DNA of 64,000 nt from Selaginella moellendorffii (GCF_000143415.4 NW_003314302.1:451182-515181), one strand, 5' to 3'; shown: positions 20,518 to 34,349, counted from the stretch's first letter. The notes: generated by a model from the letters alone, not told the origin. Program-made: numbers and translations.

Positions 20518-23424
20518 ATGGAGAAGTTCGATGAAGTCGAGAAATGTATCCCACTGCCTGGGTTGTGCGGGCAATTGCGACTGTGGGAGCTCCCCGAGCA
20601 CTTCGTCTTCCAGCCACTCGATGGACGTCCATTGCTGTCGATAAACCGGTTGACGGGAACGCCGTCTCTGATTAGTAAGGGACTTTGGAACTTTCCTTGT
20701 TCAAGCTGACGTCTTTTTTAATTTTAATTTTCAGATGAGATACCTCTTTCGACAAATCAGACATCTGTGCAAACTATGATAGTCTATGGTGTTGCTGGAG
20801 CTATCAAACTTTTGGCAGGTTTAAATTTTTTTTCTTCTTCTCGTGCGTGCCATGACAACGATTGCAGGGCTCTATATTCTTGTTATAACTGGAAGAGAGT
20901 GCGTTGGACAATATCGAGGCCATCCAGTTTTTAGAGCATCGTCCTTACGATTCCTACACTGTGCCGTCCGTGACGATCTCAGTTTCCAGGAAGTAAGTTT
21001 TACCTCCTTGTTTTGAAGACCATAGGAAACTTATAATATTCAGGAGTAGTGAGCCCTGTTAAAAGGTTTCTCGATTTGCTAGCAGAAGAAGGATGAGTAT
21101 CAGTATTTGCGTCTTCTAAAAATTGCCGAGACCACGCCGGGCCTCTACTTCTCTTATGAAGTCGATCTAACACGGAAGTAAGCTATTTTTCTTTGACGTA
21201 GAGAACATAACGTAGTACACAACGCTACGCAGTATTCAGATATCTCATGATCCATCAAAAGTGCAAAGAAGCCAGTCGCTCTGGCAGCAGGTGCTTATCT
21301 ATGTATTTATGGAAATTTATACTGACATTTTTCTACTCTGTAGGCTGATCCAAAATTTCTGTGGAACCGCGAAATGCTGAAGTTTCTGACGGAGGCCAAT
21401 GTAAGAGCAATTTCCTCTATTTCCCCGCGATGCTTACTCACAGTTTGTCTTAATGCAGTTAGAATCCTACAGTTTACCATTGATACAAGGGAATATCCTT
21501 TGAGACTGAGACAAGTACATATTGCATGACATTGTTCCTTGACGATAAACCACGCTTTCAGTCTAAACGGATCCTGGTGAACGATAGATTTATTACTCTT
21601 TCTCTGGTTTCAAGGCGAGCTGTAGATCGCATTGGTGAGTTATTCATTACTTTTGTCCTTTTACTGATAAATGAGCGTCAGGCACTCGGATGTGGAGACG
21701 AGGCGCCGACCTTCAAGGGAATGTTGCAAATTTTGTTGAAACCGAGCAAATGCTAGAACTAGATGGCTATCAAGCCTCCTACGTACTGGTATACGATATT
21801 TTATTGTTCACGTGTTTTTTTTTTCTCACTCGGGATTTTTTTTGCAGGTCAGGGGCTCAATCCCTGTACTCTGGGAACAAATCGTGGATCTTACTTACAA
21901 ACCTGTACTTAGCACTGTCTATCCATCCCAAACGGTACAGCTAAAACTTTGATAAACTTATTCGCTTTGGTGCCTCAGCCTAAGGTGGTCGAGCGACACT
22001 TTCAAGATCTTTGTGAGAAGTACGGATCTGTTTTGGCTGTTGATCTTATTAATCAGGTAACTAGTCGATCCTTCGCACGAAGCAACTCCCTGATTTCATC
22101 TTCGTCCATTGTAGCAAGGATTGGAAGGAGTACTGAGCGTGGCATACAAAAATGCAATGATCAAACTGGAAAACGAGAAATTGAAGTATGTATATTTCCG
22201 CAGGATATATGTTCAGATGATTCAGCTGAAACTTTCAGATATGTACCGTTTGACTTCCATCGTGTCTGCGGTCAAATCCACTTCGATAAACTGTCTACTC
22301 TTCATGATCAAATCGCAGAACAACTGATGCAGCAAGGGTGAAAAAACAATTATTGCTCATACCATTTCAAATATAAGAATGTTTTTGTCCAGGTTTTATC
22401 TCGTTAATAGTGAACGTAAAGTTGTGCAAGCCCAGAATGGAGTTGTGAGGACAAATTGTATCGACTGTTTGGATCGTGTGAACGTAACACAGGCAAGTTC
22501 TTAATGTTCCGATCAAGCTCAAGTAGAAAATGTGGTCTTCTATCGTTTCAGAGCTTGATAGCAAGAAGAGCGTTGGAAGCGCAGCTGCAAAAGATCGGGT
22601 TTTTCAAGCTGCAAGAAAAAATCGAGCATCATCCTTGTCTTGAGAAGCACTTCAACCATTGTAATAATCTTTCCTTTCTTTGTTTCCTCCTTGTCTAATC
22701 CCTTTCACGTGAAACAGTATGGGCCGATCACGGTGATGAAATCAGCATTCAGTACACGGGAACACCAGCTCTAAAAGGAGACTTTGTCCGGTGAATCGCC
22801 ACTGTGAAAGATTGTTTTCTTTTACTTTCTCGTGTGCTAGATCGCTAACTTTTGGACGCTGGCTTTTGTAGGCACGGAAGGCGGACAATTTCGGGCTTTA
22901 TACAAGACGGAATCAGCGCTCTGACCCGCTACTACCTCAACAATTTCAAGGACGGCGCTCGACAGGTACAAAGCCTCAATTTTTTTCCAGCTTCCTTGTT
23001 GCTTCCTTTTTTCCAGGACGCTATGGACCTTGTCGCTGGACACTATGTTGTTACGCGTGGAAAGCCGTCTCCTTTCCCCTTTGGGCTGCACGAAGCGATC
23101 ACAGTTAAGGACCACTGTTTTACTTGTTCGTCTTGTTCTGAGAGTTTCGCGTCGCTTTTGCGCTTGCAGTGCATGCCGCTTGCCACAAGTTTGATACTAC
23201 TGCTTTTCGTGTGCTCGGCTTTATCCCTGAGAAGAGGTAAACGTGCTTCCACTTGTTTGCCGCCGCCTCAGATAGTGTCGATCCGATCTGCAGTGGAGAA
23301 AGATCCAGGCCAGCTCTTCAACGCTGTCGTGTGGGCGACACTCACCGCTAGCATCGTGTCGGCTGTCAGATTAAATGGTCGCCAGTTTTGCTCGAGACCA
23401 CGCCTGTGCAAGCTCATCTCCTAG
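20518..23424 (+). CDS. SAC-domain phosphoinositide phosphatase (SAC1-like, membrane-anchored)
   Basis: Multi-exon gene. Starting exons are 20518-20674, 20735-20818 and 20868-20992; the last exon ends at 23424. The joined protein runs through the SAC N-terminal region (MIVYGVAGAIKLLAGLYILV, then GRECVG), the segment TRMWRRGADLQGNVANF, and the catalytic P-loop RTNCIDCLDRVN (about 22447-22482), which fits the CX5R(T/S) SAC signature. The C-terminus has two hydrophobic segments and ends with NGRQFCSRPRLCK, as in Arabidopsis SAC6/7/8-type proteins. These sit in the ER or Golgi membrane and dephosphorylate phosphoinositides such as PI4P. One intron (21493-21553) is of the AT-AC U12 type; all others inspected are GT-AG. 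The exact borders of the middle exons were not all fixed. Confidence 0.9.
21493..21553 (+). other. U12-type AT-AC intron in the SAC gene
   Basis: After codons for SLPLIQG the genomic sequence runs into a stop, and no GT donor is nearby. The intron starts ATATCCTTT (21493-21501), the U12 5' splice-site consensus. It contains TTCCTTGAC (21535-21543), a match to the U12 branch-site consensus, and ends CCAC at 21553, 11 nt after the branch A. Removing it joins the exons as QG-SFQS, the residues expected in SAC phosphatases. Length is 61 bp. Confidence 0.9.
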
Positions 23425-23439
23425 CACGAGCTCTAATAA

Positions 23440-23790
23440 AAATGGTTGGAACTTTAGATAGTGCTCCAGAGGTCAAGAAATCAAAGAAGAAATCAAAGAA
23501 AAATAAAGGATAACTTTCATCCAAAGATTATCTCGTAGAAAAAAAAAATGAATGGCTGGAATTTTAGATAGCGCTCCAGAGCGCAAGAAATGAAAGAAGA
23601 AAAGAAAAAAGAGAACTTTCGCATGTTTTAAATCTTGTGGTGCCCAACTTTCGCAAAAGCTTGTGATGCCCAACTAAGAAGCATCAGGACCTCGAGGAGA
23701 AGAGCAATGCTAGATCTAAAAACCAAAAGAAACAGTTTGGAACTTTAGATAGTGCTCCAGAGCTCAAGAATAAATCACAGAAGAAAACCA
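23440..23790. repeat. Three dispersed copies of a ~45-bp unit
   Basis: A unit beginning ttggaactttagatagtgct and continuing ccagagntcaagaaa, followed by an A/G-rich tail, occurs near 23445, 23555 and 23736 in the 3' region between the SAC and KCS genes. The copies are diverged by a few bases and are all in the same direction. No coding potential is seen. Confidence 0.75.
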
Positions 23791-23824
23791 AAGGACAAGT
23801 TCTCGACTTTCACTTTTGCCACGT

Positions 23825-23950
23825 CACGTGCCACGCCAGCACCACTATATTTCCGCGAATATGCTCCCCTAGGGCTCTTATTCGCTCGCGAAGAGAGAGA
23901 GAGAGAGAGAGGGAGAGAGCGAAGAGAGAGAAAAAGGAAGAAAAGAGGGG
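23825..23950 (+). promoter_or_regulatory. KCS upstream region: G-box and GA-rich leader
   Basis: A CACGTG G-box lies at 23825-23830. A long GA-repeat tract follows at about 23892-23950, just before the KCS start codon at 23981. GA-rich leaders are common in plant 5' UTRs and can recruit GAGA-binding factors; the role here is inferred. Confidence 0.5.
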
Positions 23951-23980
23951 GAGAGAAGGGGGAGGGACGAGCACCATACC

Positions 23981-25513
23981 ATGGCTGTGGAGCTCCAGAT
24001 CCAAAGCACTAGTAGCAGCGCTCGCCGCCTCCCCGATTTCCTCCAGGGCGTCAATCTCAAGTACGTGAAGCTGGGCTACCACTACCTCATCACTCACCTC
24101 CTCACTCTCCTCCTCGTCCCGCTCCTCCTCGCCGTCCTCCTCGAGGCCACTCGCCTCGGCCCCGACCAGATCCTCCACCTCTGCCGCCACCTCCAGCTCA
24201 ATCTCCTCAGCGTCCTCCTCTGCTCCGCATTGCTCGTCTTCGCCGCCACCGCCTACGCCATCTCCCGCCCCCGCCCCGTCTTCCTCCTCGACTTCTCCTG
24301 CTACCTCCCGCCCCCCCACCTCGAGGTCAAGTTCCAGCGCTTCATGGAGCACTCGCGCCTCTCGGGCCACTTCGACGATCGCAGCCTCGACTTCCAGCGC
24401 AAGATCCTCTCGCGCGCCGGGCTGGGCGAGGAGACGTACCTCCCGGCGGCGCTGCACGAGCTCCCCTCGCGCGCGTGTATGGCCACTGCCCGCCTCGAGG
24501 CCGAGGAGGTGATGTTTGGAGCCGTGGACGAGCTCCTCCAGCGCACCGGGATCCGGCCCAAGGACATCGGCGTGCTCGTCGTCAATTGCAGCCTCTTCAA
24601 TCCCACGCCTTCCCTGTCAGCCATGATCATCAATCGCTACAAGATGCGAGGGAACGTCAAGAGCTACAACCTCGGCGGGATGGGCTGTAGCGCCGGCGTC
24701 ATCGCTGTGGATCTGGCCAGGGACATCCTCCAGGTGGAGCGGAGAACGTACGCGCTGGTGGTGAGCACCGAGAACGTCACCCAGAACTGGTACTCCGGCA
24801 ACCAGCGCAGCATGCTCATCCCGAACTGCCTCTTCCGGATGGGTGGCGCCGCGCTGCTGCTCACGAATCGCCGCGCCAAGAGGCACCGAGCGAAGTACGA
24901 GCTCGTCCACACTGTAAGAACGCACAAGGGAGCCGACGATAAGTGCTATGGATGTGTTTACCAGGAGCAAGATGGCGATGGAAAGATGGGAGTCTCGCTG
25001 TCCAAGGAGCTCATGGCCATCGCCGGGGACGCTCTCAAGACCAACATCACGACGCTGGGCCCGCTGGTACTGCCGCTGTCCGAGCAGATCATCTTCTTCG
25101 TGGTGCTCGTCCTGCGGAAGCTCACCAAGCGTAAGAACCGGTTCAAGACTTACATACCCGACTTCAAGCTGGCGTTCGAGCACTTTTGCATCCACGCCGG
25201 CGGCCGGGCCGTGATCGACGAGCTGGAGAAGAACCTGCAGCTGACGGAGCGTCATGTGGAGGCGTCGAGGATGACGCTGCACAGATTCGGAAACACGTCG
25301 TCGTCGTCGATATGGTACGAGCTTGCGTACCTCGAGGCGAAAGGCCGGGTGAAGCGGGGCGACCGGGTGTGGCAGATTGCGTTTGGGAGTGGGTTCAAGT
25401 GTAACAGCGCCGTGTGGAGGGCGTTGCGGAGCATCAAGCCGCCGAGCCACGGGCCGTGGGAGGACTGCATTGACAAATACCCGGTACGCATTCCAGACGC
25501 TGTCGAAATTTGA
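23981..25513 (+). CDS. KCS: 3-ketoacyl-CoA synthase (fatty acid elongase condensing enzyme)
   Basis: Intronless gene of 510 residues. The protein has two N-terminal hydrophobic segments (about residues 38-56 and 72-92), then a FAE1/CUT1-type condensing domain beginning PVFLLDFSCY. It has the catalytic Cys in GGMGCSAG (Cys236), the His in HAGGRAVID (His405), and the HRFGNTSS motif (His434, Asn438). The family condenses malonyl-CoA with long-chain acyl-CoA at the ER membrane, the first step in making very-long-chain fatty acids for cuticular wax, suberin and sphingolipids. Length and motif spacing are normal. Codon use is strongly GC-rich, which opens long frames on the other strand that should be ignored. 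Confidence 0.95.
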   Translation: MAVELQIQSTSSSARRLPDFLQGVNLKYVKLGYHYLITHLLTLLLVPLLLAVLLEATRLGPDQILHLCRHLQLNLLSVLLCSALLVFAATAYAISRPRPVFLLDFSCYLPPPHLEVKFQRFMEHSRLSGHFDDRSLDFQRKILSRAGLGEETYLPAALHELPSRACMATARLEAEEVMFGAVDELLQRTGIRPKDIGVLVVNCSLFNPTPSLSAMIINRYKMRGNVKSYNLGGMGCSAGVIAVDLARDILQVERRTYALVVSTENVTQNWYSGNQRSMLIPNCLFRMGGAALLLTNRRAKRHRAKYELVHTVRTHKGADDKCYGCVYQEQDGDGKMGVSLSKELMAIAGDALKTNITTLGPLVLPLSEQIIFFVVLVLRKLTKRKNRFKTYIPDFKLAFEHFCIHAGGRAVIDELEKNLQLTERHVEASRMTLHRFGNTSSSSIWYELAYLEAKGRVKRGDRVWQIAFGSGFKCNSAVWRALRSIKPPSHGPWEDCIDKYPVRIPDAVEI

Positions 25514-25996
25514 GTCCCTGGAACAACAGACACTCACGTATAAGTATACATAAACTTTGATCTCTTCTTACTCTGCTCTTGTACCACCACCAGCTTTTTA
25601 CGAGCGATTTTTGAATGAAACCAACCATTCGTTTGATCTGTCGTTCTTGACTGCGTCCAGGCATCTCATCTCAGTACGAATCCAGCTGTGCAATTGATAG
25701 ATACGTTCTATCTGCTTGCCTTGAATTCCAATTCTCTGAAGTGATAAAAGTCAGAAATATTGTAGAGTACCTCCAAATTGCTACTTGGAGGGGTCCCAAA
25801 AGTCTGCTGCTTGTAGGCCCAGATTCTCGGGGAGACTAACACGCTTGAAACTCTGGAACAAATTTCAAAGCGAAAGAAACTGTTGGAACAGACATCGGTA
25901 GATTATTGTGTACTGGTGTTCAGACTTTTTGCCCATCCTTACTCATCATCTTCATCCATTCGAGATGTAAGACAGGCCGGAAACGTGAAAACTTGT
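25514..25996. other. 3' intergenic region between KCS and NAD-malic enzyme
   Basis: The two genes converge here. The stretch holds the KCS 3' UTR, with a poly-A-signal-like TGAATGAAAC region near 25611, and the 3' UTR of the malic enzyme. No further gene is seen. Confidence 0.5.
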
Positions 25997-28892
<2,896 letters not shown>

Positions 28893-29127
28893 TGCCGGCG
28901 ATACCCTAGAGCTCCTCTGCTGTTGGAGGAGCTATTCAAACAAAAATTCTCTCACCAAATGCCACGTGTCAGCTGCCTTAAGATGATCCATTTTTTTACT
29001 TTTTTTAACCGGTATGTTTTAGGCTGTTTTGCCACGTCACTGTCAAGTTTAGGGTTTTGATTGCCACATCATCGTCCACGTGGAGATGGGGAGCTAGGGT
29101 TTATGGTGGAGGGAAAATATTTGGGCT
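28893..29127. promoter_or_regulatory. Bidirectional promoter with two G-boxes
   Basis: 235 bp separate the start codons of the NAD-malic enzyme (-) and the adenylate carrier (+). The stretch has CACGTG G-boxes at 28963-28968 and 29077-29082, and a CCACGTCA element near 29031. G-boxes bind bZIP and bHLH factors in plants and often give light or stress control. Shared regulation is an inference. Confidence 0.6.
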
Positions 29128-30856
29128 ATGGCACAGGACAATGGCGCCACAGTGCTCGTCAAGGCGTGGGAGCGGCGCCCACGATGGATGCTCAACAACA
29201 TCTCGCTCAAGGAGAAGAAACCGGTGAGTGAGGCGCTGGATTCTCGCCACAAATCCGAAGAAGAAGAGGAATCACAGCGCCGGTCGAGGATTTTCTTTGG
29301 GGCAATGAGTTTCGCGAAGAATGTGGCAAATGTGGCCGCTGTGGAGGGGAATCCCCGGTTTGCGCAGCTTCTCACGCATCCCGTGGCGTTCATGCACTTC
29401 GTTCCCAGAGATTTGGCCCTCTTTTTCGCTGGAGCGTTGGCTGGAGCTACAGCAAAGTCAGTCACAGCTCCACTGGATCGAGTCAAGCTTCTTATGCAAG
29501 TAAGTACTTGACAGTCAGTCAAAGAGAATAGCGTTCTAATGTCTATTTCTTTGTTTTGTTGAACAGGTACAGGGTTTAAAGATAGGCGAAGAAGGTGCAA
29601 AGAAGGCCACTGGGTTCATAGAGGTAGAGCGTTTTTTTTTCCTCTTGTAATGTTCTCTCAACTTTGTGATGTTTTTGCAGGCCATTGTGAAGATCGGTCA
29701 GGACGAAGGCTTGAAAGGCTATTGGAAAGGAAATCTTCCTCAGGTGCAATAACTCTTAAATAAATTCTTTTTCATGCGAGGCTTGCATGTTTTTGTTTGT
29801 CACAGGTGATACGCGTGATACCATACAGCGCAATGCAGCTTTTTGCATATGAAACTTACAAGGTAAGCTTTCAAAGAGCAGAGGTTTTTGCGGACAGAAA
29901 GAGCGATCTTACATTTTCTCATTGTAGAAATTGTTTAAAGGCACCGACGATGAGCTCTCTGTTCTAGGACGACTAGCTGCGGGAGGATGTGCAGGCATGA
30001 CTTCCACTCTGGTTGGTGCTGCATTTTGATGGAAGGTCTCTGTGGTCTTCCTTTGATTTCTATTTTCTTATTCTTCTTCTTCCCCCTTATCGCTGTTTAT
30101 ACAGGTTACATATCCTTTGGACGTTTTGAGGCTGAGACTAGCAGTTGATCCAGTGGCGAAGTCCATGACCCAGGTTTTCTCTTTATTATGAAGTTTTCAT
30201 ATGCTGATTAAAGCTTTCTTTCAGGTCGCTCTGGAAATGCTCCGTGAAGAGGGTCTGGGATCGTTTTACAAGGGACTTGGCCCGTCGCTCATGAGTATTG
30301 CGCCTTACATAGCAGTGAATTTTTGCGTCTTCGACTTGTAAGGATCAAACTTTTCTTTTTTCTTCTATCAAATTCTACCATTTTTCTTGTAGGATGAAGA
30401 AAACATTTCCGGAGGACTTCCGTAAGAAGCCACAGTCGTCATTTCTGACGGCGATCGCGTCGGCAACTGTTGCGACTTTGTTGTGCTACCCCCTCGACAC
30501 AGTTCGCAGGCAAATGCAGATGAAAGGAACGCCGTTTGGCAGCGTTCTGGAAGCGTTTCCAGGTGAATTAGTTTCCATCTCTTTGTTTCGACAAGAGTTC
30601 TATCTTCTTTTCTTTCCTAGGAATCATTGAGCGAGATGGGGTGCTTGGTCTGTATCGCGGCTTTGTTCCCAATGCACTGAAGAACCTTCCAAACAGCAGG
30701 TAAACCAAAGCTGCGATTTTATGATAAATGTTCTCCCTTTTCTTTGCGCGCAGCATCCGCTTGACAACATTTGATGCCGCGAAGAACTTGATCCAAGCTG
30801 GGGAAAGCGAATACCAAAAGCTTGTCCAAGAGAAATGTGACAAGAACATAGACTAA
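29128..30856 (+). CDS. Chloroplast-type ADP/ATP carrier (mitochondrial carrier family)
   Basis: Multi-exon gene encoding about 390 residues with three mitochondrial-carrier repeats. The signature PX(D/E)XX(K/R) appears as PLDRVK, PLDVLR and PLDTVR. Distinctive segments such as RVIPYSAMQLFAYETYKK, then GMTSTLVTYPLDVLRLRLAV, then SIAPYIAVNFCVFDLMKK, then GLYRGFVPNALKNLPNSSI match the plant thylakoid/envelope ADP,ATP carrier group (TAAC/EAAC). Those proteins exchange adenylates (or PAPS/PAP) across plastid membranes. The N-terminal 90 residues are unconserved and basic, with a Glu-rich patch; they could be a transit peptide. The mitochondrial ADP/ATP carrier is excluded because the RRRMMM motif is absent. 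All introns are short GT-AG. Confidence 0.88.
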
Positions 30857-33100
30857 AAGAGTCTCAGTCCATCCATTTTTGTACGAGCATTCATTCATTA
30901 CAAGTGTTTATTTTAGTTCTCATAGTTGCGTGGGCATTGTTTTCAAGATTTTCCAGGATTCAGCATAAGTCATCTAATTCAAATTTGTTAGTGAAGATTT
31001 AACTTTTAACACTTTTTTGGGGGCATATGGCTACAAGTTCGACTGCGATGGAGTTCATGGCCTCCTCAAGTACACCAAGCCTCTTTGCCCAGTTTCAGTG
31101 AACGCTGTTGTTACTCTGAGCTCTGAGCTGCTGTGCCCTCTGCCTGCTGTATTCGCGTATGTTTCAATTCGTTTTGACTGCTAAAACTTTATGAACTGGA
31201 TGGACGTCTGAGGAGTAAGCTTCATGAATAAATAAAAGCTTCGAGTTTGGTGCTTAGTTTTGTATTGCTGTTGTTGTGTTATTGAAGACTGCTCAGCAAA
31301 GCTCATTATCACATTATGGTCGATCTAAAGTGTACAATTATATATTTTCTCACTGGCTGGCTCCCCTTTCCCTTTCAATTTCACCATATGCTCGAGAAAA
31401 CCTCACGTCCTTGCGAAGTGCTGCGTAACATGTTACCTGAGAGGATGCCATGTTTTAAGTCACGCACCGCGCTCCATGCTTTACGTTGACTCTCAACGTA
31501 GAACGTAATTAGCATCATTTTCGGCATCAGAAAGCATAGGATGGCAATCATTTTCACTCGAGGATGGTTGCCTGCCTGATTGTTCTTGCTGCGCTAAGGC
31601 TAGCTCAGACAGTCCAAGATGTAACTTAAAGTGGAAAGAGAGGTGGTAACTAAAGTATGAGTAGTAATGCTTGAGGGGAATTTGTTGAAATCAAACAATT
31701 AAAAGGAAGATAGTGGTGTAACTGTGCCTTTTAAAGGTGAAAAATGAATTTGAGGATCTGAACGGGTAAACAAGATTCTTTGATTTGCTATAAAATATAC
31801 TATAAGTCCTATAAATATGAAATGGCCGTACAAGGGTTCCCCTGTTGCACATTGTCAATGATGATTGAAGGAAGCCCTGCCCTTTTAAAGAGACCCTTGA
31901 TTCCAGATACCATTGCAAATAATTTTCTATACAAATATCCTTTTAAAAAACATAATGGCTTCTTTTAAAATTTATTTATTTATATTTAATCAAAGAAAAT
32001 TTATACATTACATCGAAGTTTCTTATTCCAATAAGTAAAACATTTATTTTTTCCGTGATACCAATACGAGTTTAAAAAGGCATTCAGAAACTGTGAGATT
32101 AAAAGAAAGAGTAAATCCAAATTTTCCAAAGGACAAGGAAATTACTGGAAAAATACCGACCAAGCTTTTGCTTGTACATTCATTCACAAATTGTGATGAG
32201 ACGTGACGCTTCCAGGAACAATTTGATAACTGAGAGTCAAGATGAATGTTCGCCGCTCCAGTTCAGCGAGCCCTTCGGGTCTATAGCGATTCTGCTTGGT
32301 GCAGCCATTTCGCTGGACAGCTTGAGAACTTCAGCGAGATCCATGGGCTGGATTGGGTCTGCCTGGAACTCGAACTGTTGAGCCAATCGAGCCGTCCAGA
32401 GGACGTCCGAATGGAGCGAGACGTGCTCCAGCATGATCGTTGATGCAGAGCATGGAGTCTCCACGGATGGTCACACCATACCTCCAATCTTTTTCACCCT
32501 GGAAGGATTCTACTTGATCTTCTCCCTCCATACTCGAGCCCAGAATGCAAGTGATCCATCCTCCCCTCCACCACCTTCCTCAAAGCGTCCTTGCAAGCCA
32601 TTTATTTGTATTTGATCACTGTTATTACGCAAACTAAACATTAGTAGCAAATTATTTGATTAAGAACTTTATTTATAGAAGCATAGAAATTATATATAGA
32701 GATTCTTAAATTATTTTAAGTTTTTAGATTTTAAGCTATAAAGTGATGGAGGCAAAATAATTAAAAGGTTTCCTCTTCTACAAGAGATTCAAGACAAAGC
32801 ATGGGAATCACTCACTGCTGTAAGCTTAGACCTGTGCGACAATGAATGGCTTGCTTGTAAATAGCAAAAAGCTTTCCTCGTTGACTGGTCCTGAATTTGT
32901 TGACCAGGATGCGCAAGCCACATAAATAAAGTATTCTTCAGGCCCTTTGCGCCATTTTACCCTGAAAAAATGGGTTTACCCTTGCAAAACGAAACACAGG
33001 GGGTAGAAAATATCAAAATTTTCACCCTGGTGAAAAGGTAAAAGTGAAGTTTCAAATGAAACCTTTTTTGTTATACACGTTATTAATAATAATTCAAGGA
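30857..33100. other. Intergenic region with unrecognised fragments
   Basis: Downstream of the carrier gene. Near 31026-31170 short frames open but match no family I recognise. Near 32237-32530 both strands stay open for 60-75 codons with near-normal GC content, which could be a decayed gene, but no motif was found. A segment at 31887-31907 is repeated at 34487-34507. The rest is AT-rich. Confidence 0.4.
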
Positions 33101-33107
33101 CGAGGTC

Positions 33108-33295
33108 GCGATATGTACGCCAAATGCCACAGTTTGGGAGACGCTTATGCGGTGTTCCAGAGAATGCCATGCCACGGCTTGGTTTCCTGGAACGCTCATT
33201 CGTTGGCTGCGAAGAGAGGCTGTGACTCGGATAAGTCTGGTTGATTTTTATATGAGGTTTGGGAGCATGGCAGAAGCAACTATCTTTCAAGAAGG
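33108..33295 (+). pseudogene. PPR gene fragment with internal deletion
   Basis: The first part (MYAKCHSLGDAYAVFQRMPC, then HGLVSWNA) matches nucleotides 34951-35033 of the intact PPR gene downstream. It then jumps directly to HSLAAKRGCDSDKSG, which matches the region near 35214-35260, skipping roughly 180 bases. After a stop, similarity resumes with gaggtttgggagcatggcagaagc. It has no start and no full repeat, so it is a dead partial duplicate. Confidence 0.8.
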
Positions 33296-33299
33296 CTAA

Positions 33300-34100
33300 T
33301 AACTGTGGTGCTGTGTATGGCAAGCAATATGTGACATTCGGTTTTGTCTAAGGTGGCACTTCTGGTGGTCGTCTTATCAAAATCCCAGTGTCTGTCACAC
33401 TTGCGTAACTTGAGAATCCACATCGGCGAACCGCTCTTTTAACGTTCTCCATTTGGCCATGGTGCGAGGGGGGGCGATGTGCTGAGTGGCGCTGTCCAGA
33501 GGCCATGGACTGACAAGGAAACCTCATCTTACCAGACTAGGAGATAAACCGTAACCTAATGTCAGCGGCGAATAAAGGTCCCTGGCGTGCAGAAAGTTAT
33601 ACTTGATAAGACTGTAAAGTGCCTCTTTTGCTGATCATCTGCTGTCCTCGAATTCAACTTTGGAGACAAGATCGCTAGCTCTGGCCCTGACTCAAAAGCC
33701 TTTTCAACGTCGCAAAACACCCTACGCTCGTGTAAGAACTTCCAGTTGAGCCACGTTGATTTCATATTAACCATGTCATGTTAATAACATAAGATAATTT
33801 CTCAGCAACTGTCGCGAGCAGAGAGATCCTCCCACCAACGTACCCATAGATGTCCCTCCCACAAGTCCTCTGGAATGTCAGCTGCAAGCTCTTCATGGAA
33901 AAAGGCGTGCGCCTCCTCCTCCACCAGCTCTCCCACCACTGCAACCTCCGGCATAAGTCCTTGAACGGGCTCGGATAGCTAGAATAACATTGGGGGCTGC
34001 AGATCCTTTTCTATCAGCATGATAATCGCAATTTTGCAGTGTTGCGAGATCACCGGGTTCCACTGTTGGAGCCTGTCAGCATGGTCAATGGGAAGCCACT
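33300..34100. other. Intergenic region, no confident gene
   Basis: Mixed-composition DNA. On the minus strand a stretch near 33950-33800 reads as an acidic 45-codon frame (EEEAHAFFHEEL, then DLWEGHLWVRWW) followed by a stop and another open stretch to 33562. This may be a decayed gene of unknown type. Nothing else is supported. Confidence 0.3.
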
Positions 34101-34349
34101 TTAACGGGCTGTGGCTCGCCTGTTAACTTGATCCAGCCGTTGGCAGCCATTGGATCGAGTCAGGTTCTCTACGAAAATTTTACTGTTGTCAGCCACATTC
34201 TGGAGAACGTATCAGGTTCTAGAGAATGTGGCTGACAACTGCTAGGTTCTCCAGAACCCAACTGCCAGCCGTGAGGTTCTAGAGAACTCTCTCATCCTCC
34301 AATAACGTTATTACACGTGTCCATTAACGGTCTCGCCACAGCCCGTTAA
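34101..34349. mobile_element. MITE-like element with TTAA ends
   Basis: Terminal inverted repeats begin TTAACGGGCTGTGGC at 34101 and end GCCACAGCCCGTTAA at 34349, enclosing 249 bp. The ends sit on TTAA, the target-site signature of piggyBac-like elements, though the TTAA could also be part of the repeat itself. There is no coding capacity. Inside is a strong hairpin (34185-34239). The form fits a non-autonomous DNA transposon. Confidence 0.7.

Noticed and set aside
23810..24457. 215-codon minus-strand frame with Glu/Val-rich sequence
   Set aside because: Antisense of the KCS N-terminus and the GA-rich leader; composition only.
24617..25537. 306-codon minus-strand frame opposite KCS
   Set aside because: Antisense shadow of a conserved condensing enzyme; no recognisable domain.
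32237..32531. Overlapping open frames on both strands
   Set aside because: Normal base composition, but no motif, no splice structure and no homology that I can name; mentioned only as a possible remnant.
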